In this document: positions 12,801-22,600 of the stretch, piece by piece
Layout: every line of letters begins with the position of its first letter
How positions within the stretch are numbered: position 1 is the stretch's first letter
Origin: Solen grandis
Taxonomy: Eukaryota > Mollusca > Bivalvia > Adapedonta > Solenidae
Assembly: GCA_021229015.1 (NCBI GenBank)
Contig: CM037789.1
Coordinates: 35,964,469 to 36,028,468 of the forward strand
DNA length: 64,000 nt
Direction of reading: 5' to 3'
Made by a program: the position numbers and the translations under genes
The notes under the pieces: model-generated
Database searches by the model: none
Seen by the model: the letters and a program-made list of their open reading frames with translations, nothing else
Told to the model about the DNA's origin: nothing

Positions 12801-15800
12801 GAACTTTTTATTATTTTTCATAACTTGCAAATAGTATATACATACACCTTAAACCGAAATTTCCATCGAATTTTTAATCAGAATAATCGTTATTTCGTAG
12901 TTTTCAGCTTGGTCTCAAGAACTCTGGTTTAATGATGTTCTACTGTACTTCAATTCTTCATTTGAGAAGAAATGCATTCTATTGATGTAAATTTATTACC
13001 TTTATGTAAACACTACATGTATTTGTCAATAACAGAAACATTTCTTGAACTATGAATTTTGGAATGATGAAAGCCAACTCTTTGGTAAGATTGGAGAAAT
13101 AATTATTGTTTGTATGTAAACAGTTTTCATCTGGCCTGTGTTTCTTGAACCATCTCATATTGATATTTTCTTCAACTCAAACTTCTGAATATCTAGAACT
13201 CTGTTATTTACTGACCCAGAGAGCAGAAAGTTTACATATGTGATATCAGCATCCAGTTAAAGAAAATGGAACTTTTAATTTCTTTAAAATTCCATATTTG
13301 TGGTGAATTTGAGATTTTTTTTAGTTGGCAAAACCTACAATTTAAGATTTTTTGTAAAATTAAGGCCTCTGCTGGTATCTGAGAGAGACTGCCATAGGTC
13401 GTTCAAGGTCACGGGTCAAAGTTATGAAGGGCAGCGTCAGTGTTGTGCCCCACCCACCTGCATCCCCTCCAGACTAATTGTATCCTCATCACAGGACTGG
13501 CAGCCATTACTGATCGTCCAACCATCAGCCAGGTAGTTAGCCAGACGGTAAAACTCCGGCTGAAATCAACAACACAGGTGGGAAAAAATAAAAATCTTGA
13601 TGATCAGCTAAATAGAAAAATGATATATCGATTATCCAGTTAAAAAGCTATTTATTACATTCTTTATGTAATATAAACAATATTGTACAGAAAAAATATT
13701 CAAGATAAAAAAAGTAGCAAAAATTGCTAATAAATTTCTGATGACTGAAATTTCTAAAAATATATGAACATGTCAAACAGTTTTAAAATCAACCATTTTT
13801 CTTTTTTTAAACTGTTCTCTTATTACTACAATAAATAACCATCACCATTATTAAATAATACTATCCACAGCAAAGTTAAGTGTATACATGTACCTTGATA
13901 GGACCGTTGCCATGGACAACCACTGGGACGGTTCCCGTCTTCACATTGTACAGGTAACTGTGAGAACCTTTGAACTTCAACATAATCTCTCCTGGAACCA
14001 GTCACAATGATAACTGGTAAATTAATCTGACTGAAATTCTGGTGATAATACTTTTAAGGTGCTAAGTAATACTTTAAACTTTATTTATTTTACATTGATT
14101 ACCAAACAAGTTATCACAACTATATTAATCACTCTCAATGGCTCTGATGGCGGCATATGTGGTCATTACTCTGGGAGGAAACCGGAGAGCCCGGAGAAAA
14201 CCCACGTGTCTTGACGGGCCACCACTGTACCCTCTTAAGTACGTAACCAGGAATCGAACCCGGGACATTGGTGAGAAGCAAAGTACGTTACCACTACGCT
14301 AATTAAGTGTTTTAATTTGATTGGACTTGACTATTTGAGTTTACCATTGCTTCAACAGTATTTCAGTCATATAGCGATGTCCAGCTAATTACAGGTGGAG
14401 GAAGACCCCGAATGCACGGAGGCATCCAGGTAGAACCACCGACCTACCGCAAACCATTTTAAGTAATACTTAAAAACACAAATAACATTCCACTATCTTA
14501 TTTTTACAAAATATGTAAGAAACTGGCAAAAAAAATATGATATTAATATCTTTTCAGATATGAAATATTTGTATTTTTTTAAGGTCAAAAGAATGATAAA
14601 ATGTGTCCTTAAGTATGTAAGTATTACAAAGTGCTAAGTAAGGAATTAAGGCCTGTATGTTATTTATATTATATGACAATAAATGTGACTGGAATACCAG
14701 TTCCTTTCAGTGCATTAATGGTGACTGAAATGACAAAGCTGAGTGAATAGACAGACACTTTAATGCACATCTAACCATCATGCTGAATTAGTATGTGCAG
14801 CTAGAATAAAATTCATGGAATAACAATGAAGTTGAACCCAGGATTGTGTCTACAGGCAGGCAGACGGATATCATTATAAGGATTGTAAAGACAGAAAAGA
14901 TGACTAATCCTGTAATGCTGCATGATGGCTGACAATCAAACTTTGTTAGAGGCCACTCAAGCAAATATGAACAAAATGGCTGTGTGCACATGAAGCTGCA
15001 GTGCTGCAGTATGAAGATCTAGACACATGTACAGCCAAGGAACCCTAGGGATGGATTAGTGTAAGCAGCTACTGAAGTTCTTCTAACTGTATATCAACAG
15101 GACTGTACTTGGGAGGAAGTAGGAGAGGTTCACTAAAACATTCCATCATTGGAATGTTTTAGTAATACTACTGTATATATGTGACACGGTATCACATGGC
15201 TATCAGCATGATTGTCTCTCATGTTGTTGTTGTATTGGGGTTTACCATCACTGTGATAGTATTTCAATCGTACAGCGACGTCCAGCTAATTACAGGTGGA
15301 GGAAGGCCCCGAGTACACAGAGGTACCCGGGTAGAACCACCGACCTACCGCAAGCCAGCTGGAAGGCTTCCTCACATGTATACTTACCTAGAGCTCCATG
15401 GAGATTTATAAAGATCTCGGATTTCCGGTCCAGTTTAATATTCCATTTTGCCTGGAACAAACATCAATATACAGTCAGCCCTCAATACATTGGCATTCAA
15501 TACTATGGCAAACTCCCAATCCAGCACTAAAAGTCATGTGACAGAATTATTCATCTCTTTACAACAGCAAATTTTGATTCAGATATTGGCAGCAATTCTT
15601 GATACATCGGCAAAATCAAGATTTACAAACAATGCCGGTGTATCAAGGATTGACTGTATCTGTACATGCGCACGTGAAAATTAATCTTTTAGATATGAGC
15701 AAACATTAGGGACTTTTAATAGCTGGCTATTAGTTGCTACTATTTTTACAGTATATAATATACAATATGAAAAACAGACTTTTTTCTGCTGAATGAGTCT

Positions 15801-18800
15801 ATATCTAAAGCTGCTAAAGCTGATAGTACAAGAAACAGTATAGATATGAATAATGTAGCTTTGAATAAAAAATTTACAGCAAAACATTTTTCACACATAC
15901 TTAAAACAATAGGACCATATCTGAAAGATAATTTAAATTTGCAATCCTGGGAAATGTTCAATGTTGGACTGGAAAACCCTGACTTGACTTGACTTTTTGA
16001 GTTTACCGTCGCTTCGACAGTATTTCAGTCATATAGCATCGTCCAGCTAATTGCAGATGGAGGAAGACCCCGAATACACGGAGACATCCGCTAGAACCAC
16101 TGGGAAAACCCTGAATGTTTATGGAATTAATCCATAACACTATCATTAAGGTAAAGTCCCTGTAATGGTTCTGCTACATCTTGGACCACTTAACCTCTAC
16201 CAAGATAACCAAAGTACCCTAATGAAACCTTAGGAAACCTTGGTTATCTCCGTGAAAGGCCAAGAGGTCCAAAATGTAGTGGAACCATTACAGGGACTTT
16301 ACCTTAGAGTAAGACATAATCGTTGATGACGCTGTGACCTACCCGCTGGGACTCATCCAAGAAGATTTCTGTATAGTACAGCTGGTCATCATATGTGTTG
16401 TCCACCTCACGTTGAGACACGATACTGTAGACATCTGGGGCATACCCGATAAATCCTGCAACATCAACACACGACAGGTGAAAATATATCTGATTACAGT
16501 CACAATAATCATTTCTGTATAAAAGTACTCATTGCTACATGTAAATTATGGTACAAGTTTCAGAGATGCCATAATAAAATCACATTTAAGAAAAACTAAA
16601 ACATTATCTAAAAACTAAACCTTCGCTTTCTCTTTTATTATTATGTTTATTTTTTAAAATTTCAATTACACAAATATTTCTTTCTCTAAATTCTTTCCAT
16701 CAAACTCATTGCTAGATGTGTTTTAACAAAAGTGCTGATACAATACATCTTGACATGCTGGAAGTGGTGAAAGTCACGCAAAACCAATTTTCTTTAAATC
16801 TTGTGTTAATACAGATCTTATCATGTCAATCTTCACTCCTGGCATGCTGATTGTTATACATGTATAACTAATGCAAAGTAATACAGGGTTTGCGATCATA
16901 CTGTAAACACATCTAATTACGCATTTAAATTGGCTGGGACAAAAACATTCAATGGTCAATGCATCTCAGGACGCATGCACCCAACTTCAATTCTAACAAC
17001 CAGCCTTAAATATTCAAGCATTCTGATCAATATCTTTTGAATTCAACAAAATGTATGCATTTGAAGAATCGCTGTACATGTATGAATGTAATATAGAAAT
17101 AGATGTAGTATATTCATCTTATTCTCTACACTAAAACATTATCAGTAAGTGGGACTCAGTAAACTGAAATGGGACCCAACTTATTGAAGGACAGCGGGTC
17201 CCAGGGGCTCCATGGAATTGAAGGCTAGAGCAAACACTGTAATACATTGTATTCAACTCTATATTGGGACATAAAACAGTACAACTAATAAACATACCCC
17301 CAGAGCACAGAAATCTCTTCTCATTCACTTTGACCTCTGGGTACTTCTCCTGTAGTGTAAGAATGTTTTCAGAATAAGTAAATTCATAAAGTTATAAGTA
17401 GAAATGGTAAACACATGATATATTTTCAAACGACATGGTAATCCTGATACTAAAGCTATGTCAATACAAGAACATTTTATTTTTTAAAACTGATGGGAGG
17501 AGACAAGCTAAATATAAATAGTATGTTTTATTTCTAAAAATTTGATTCTGCGGACATTTCAACAGTGTGGCCATACCACGTGGTATATGACATCATTTTA
17601 AGCTATCACAAGCAGCATAATTTGCCTTGATTCAAAACAGAAAGCTGTTGTACGTATTTTATTTCTTCACATATTTTAATTGGATACAGCGCATGTGAAG
17701 TGAAAAATTGAGCACTACACTCAAGCCCAATTGATTCTTTTTTCAGATGTACAGTATTTCCTTACATTCAGGATAACATTATTAGCAATGTTGTTGTATT
17801 GTATTGGGGTTTACCGTCGCTGCGATGTGTTTTACATGTTAGCAAACAAATTTCACAAACTTGGAAGGTTTTTCGGAATGTTGGGATGAACATCATTGGA
17901 ACCTATGTGTAGTCAAGGACGTGATATTCTGCTTTGCATGCACTATACACAATTAAAACTGATAACGAAATAAGATACTTACAGCAGTTTTTCCCCCTGA
18001 ATCAGTGCAAACTATGCTTTTCGCGACTGCTTAAAATGATGTCATATACGACGTGTATGGCCACACTGTTCCAAGTTTAATGTGAATGGTGCAGTGGTCC
18101 AGACTTGACTATTTGAGTTTATAGTCGCTTTAACAGTATTTCAGTCATATAGCGACGTCCAGCTAATTATAGGTGGACGACCCCCCATGCACGGAAGCAA
18201 CCGGGTAGAACCTTCGACCTACCGCAAGCCAGCTGGAAGGCTTCCTCACATGAAAAATCCAAATGACCCTACCGAGTTTCGAACCCAAGCGGAGAGTGGC
18301 TGATTGAGTTCTAAAGTCAGCGACTTTATCCTCTCAGCCACGGAGGCCCCGCTGTGGTCCACAGTAAGTGGTCAGTGACTATAAATATGAAGGAAGTCTG
18401 ATCCCTATAGTAGGTGAGAAATTCCCAGACAATTACTATGCTCAGTGCTCTGTCCTTACACTGTAACCATCAAGAGAGATTAACATGAGTTATAAAACAG
18501 ATGAGTTACCGTCTGGAAATACATGTATGTCATAATGATTTGGTTCCATTGAGGGAGAAGAGAGAAAGAATGTGGAACTTATGCCCATGTGACTGAACCA
18601 GTTGCAAATAATCAATCTTGAGAGATAAAAAATCAGCAGATATTTGGAAAGCATGGATCATAAAATTAATTAACAAAAGAAAAAGTTCAGAAAAAAATAG
18701 AGATGCAAAAACTGAGAGTTTAAAGAAAAGAAAAAAAAAAATGGCGAAGATTAAAAACTGTAGAGAGCGAGTGGGAAGATGTGATTACCGCTAGGTTTTT

Positions 18801-19623
18801 GTTGGGCCAGCAGAATCCTTCAGCAGAGAAGACAACGCGGGCATCAAACTTGCGGAACTTTGCCAGCAATTCATCAGCCCCGGCAGTCAGTACCACGTCA
18901 TAACTGTAGGAGAGATGTATAGATCTTTATATAGATATCTCTTGTAACAGGAAATAGCTCCTCTCCATCATGATCTTACTTCCACACAGCATTAAGGGAA
19001 TAAATGATAGTAATTTGGTGATTATAACCACTTGGCCGGAGAGGTTGCATTTTATAATTTTTAAAAAAAAAGCATCATCATCATCATCATCATCATCATC
19101 AATCATCATAATTATCACTTTAAAAGTCAGCAATATCAATTCTTAATTTCAGAAATATTCCATGATTGTATCAAACATAAATGAAAATTTGGTATAGATA
19201 GGGATAAAATGTTTACAAGAAAAATGAGCAACCACAACTGGAAAGGTCTATTGCTATGACAACCAAATCAACCTTAACACTGTGGTCACTCTCTCACCTG
19301 TCAGTGAACATGATGATGAGGTTCTCATCATCCTTGTATTGGGCCAGCTCTTGGCGCAGAATGTTGATCTTGTGACCTCCCCCCGCCCCCTCCATGTTCC
19401 CGCCCTGCCATGTCTCGCCCAGACCAAACACCTGCATCATAGGGTGAATCACCATAACGTATCATGCTCATTTGTTGAGGGTATGGATATTTCTTACAGA
19501 AAAAAAAAGAAAGAACAAAAATAAAAATGGCTTTTTTATTATACATGTAAATTAATGTTTTCAATATGATATTAGAATCAGATATATCTAAAGAACACAA
19601 CCTTATTTCTTATTACCAGTAAG

Positions 19624-19660
<37 letters not shown>

Positions 19661-22600
19661 ATGTAATCAATTTAACCACAGTTTAACAGTGACAGTGGCA
19701 AAGAATATAACTGTAGTTATATTAAGATCTGTCTTCTTTTTTGTACTGGACACATCTCAAGCTTTTGAATTAAACAGAAGTTTCTTTCTTTTTTTCAACC
19801 AAATCTATGTACATGGAGAGAGATAAAAACTTGCCAATTTAAGTGCATCATTATGGTCAATTTAAATTAATGAGTAATGACCAATTTGAGTAATGACCAA
19901 TTTGAGTAAATAACCAATTTTGTAAATATAATGGAGCTAGAACACTTACAATTTCACTTGCCTAAGTTGTCATGAGCATGTAAGGGACTTCAAGCTACAA
20001 CTCTTGACAACACATTCCAGAAGTTCATGCAGATGGTCAGGTACAGTACCGTACTGAAGGGATGTGTGAACAAGTTAACCTGAGGACCACTTTACCCACA
20101 CCACTCACTTTAGTGGCAGGACATACCAGCAAATCTGTATCACACTCCCCCGTCTGTCTGCATACCACTGTGAGTGTGTACTCGGTGAATTAGCCAAAAA
20201 TGACTGTTTGGGCATCTATTTACAGACCAATTTTCGAATATTCTGCATTTTTGTTATCTAAATCATGCATCCAATTTTAACCAAAATCCATAATAGTAGT
20301 AATTTTTATTTTTGTAGCTATAGATTCTTGACAGCTGTTAACCACCAGTCTAGCTCAAGTAGATTTAGTGATCAAGTTAATATGGGAATCAAAATTGCTT
20401 TTATTATATTTCAAAGCACTTATTTTGTCTTGTTTTAAACTTTTTATATAAAGTATCCCATAAGGTATTGCTAAATTAATTGATATGATTTTCTCTATTA
20501 CCTGTGTTACCTGCCTAATTGCATAATTACCAGTAATAGATTTCTGTAAAGTTTGTATAGCACTGTTCACGTTTGCACTTTTTCTTTTGTAAGGGAAATG
20601 GTCACTGTGACAAAAACTATAATGAATCTCAAAGCAAGGAGCTATTGTGTTAGTATAAATTAACCCTTTCCCTCATAGAGGAAACCATGAAAATACCTAT
20701 GCGAACAGCATAAAACCAGATCAGCCTGCGAGTAACTCGCAGGCTGATCAGGTTTTATGCTGTTTGCTGCTCCTCAGTGGTCTGTAAATGAGGATTTTGT
20801 AATTAAATTTAGTAAGGTTTAACTGTGGTTTTCTGCAGATCAGGCTTTATGTGGTACCTGTTGAGTGCGTCAAAATGACTCTATATGAGGGAAAGGGTTA
20901 AACACCAATTTTTCATTATTTATAATGAAACCTAGGTCAGCAAGCAATACCTGAGTAGCAGAAACATTATCTACATAGTGCCTTGTAAATAGGAGTCATT
21001 TTAATACACCAGACAGAAAGACATGAAAATACAGGCTTATGAAATTTGGTAAACTTTCGTGGTGCAAAGCTATACCCTTTGTTAAGCTATCCTCTCCAAA
21101 TAAATCTTATATATTTCCTTAGTTTCCTAGATGCATTCACTGTGTAATATGCACCTTTTAAGTCTACTGACACAATGAAACAAGCAGGTGTTTGTTATTT
21201 TGTTTGTTGGGACAAACATCCCTCCAATAGTATTTCAGTAATTTGGAGACTACGGTAATAAAAACAGCACAAACCCATAAGACTTTCCGCAAAACACAGA
21301 AAGCACTAATAAATCCAATACAAGAACTACTACTGAAGATGATGAATAATTCCTGACTGTGCTTTGTCACATTTCCATAAGCATGTCAGAGAGAGTCTTC
21401 AACTTGATACAGTTGGTGGATAAAAATAAAAACAGTAAAGCTCTGATATTCAATGAATATATAACAAAGGGGAAAGCTCAACTGAAATTAAGCTGATCCT
21501 GATGTACCAAAGATATGCATAACTAGCAATGGTACTTATAAATGCTGAGCAGTTAAATCAAAATCTGACCAATAACATATGAGAAACTGGGGGGGGGGGC
21601 ATAACTCAGTCAAAACTAAAATAAGCATGGGGGGGGGGGGGGCATAACTCAGTCAAAACTAAAATATTAAGCATGAAATGCCTTCAATATGCGAAAGTAG
21701 TCCTGGTACTTATAATTGTTGTGAAGGTAAAACGAAATCTGACCAAAGGTAGCAGAAAAATAGTGCGGACAAAATTCCTTTAAAAAAAAATAACAAAGGA
21801 CCTTAACTCATTTAAAATCCAGACGATCATAATGTGCCGATTATATGTGCAACGTGGCTTTGTATTCATCATTCTTGTAAAGTTTAATTTATCAATTAAG
21901 GTAGCCAAGAAATAGCAGTAAGTACGGACAATCTCGACTACAGACAAACCGACCAATGGACGTGACTCAATCGGTATTGCCCCCATTTACTTTGAAACTG
22001 GGGGTATAGTATTAACAACACTTATCCCTCACAGTTAATACTCCACTGTCTACAGTGTATATAAAATTATAATTAATGTGTACACAGTAAGAGCTAAAAC
22101 ACAACTGACCAGTGAGGCTGCAGTGGGGGCCATCACATGTATCAAATCGTATTAATTTCTGTTTGACCATCTTCAACTGGACAGTGATTTCCATTTTTCA
22201 GTAATAGTAATTACTAATATTATTAAAACTTTCACTGTCATCAGTTATGGATATACATCACTTACTTTCACATTGTAATCATATTTCTTTGCACTGTGCA
22301 GGAAACTTCTGAAACCATCATTTTCTTTAGTTGCTATAGATACCAGGAGCAAATCTGAAACCAAATTCATGATACATGTTCATATATATCATCATTCCAG
22401 TGGTAACGATAAAATCACAGGTGACTTATGGTTACAAGTACAAACATCTTAGATTCCCAAAAAGCTTTATCCATTTTAAACTACCGGTACATGTATTTTT
22501 TATGGGCTTAAATCCAACACTGGCAAAATGTAAGTGAAAAAATGGTATACTAGTTGATTTTATAACCACTTACAAAATTTCTTAATAAATAGAACTGAAA

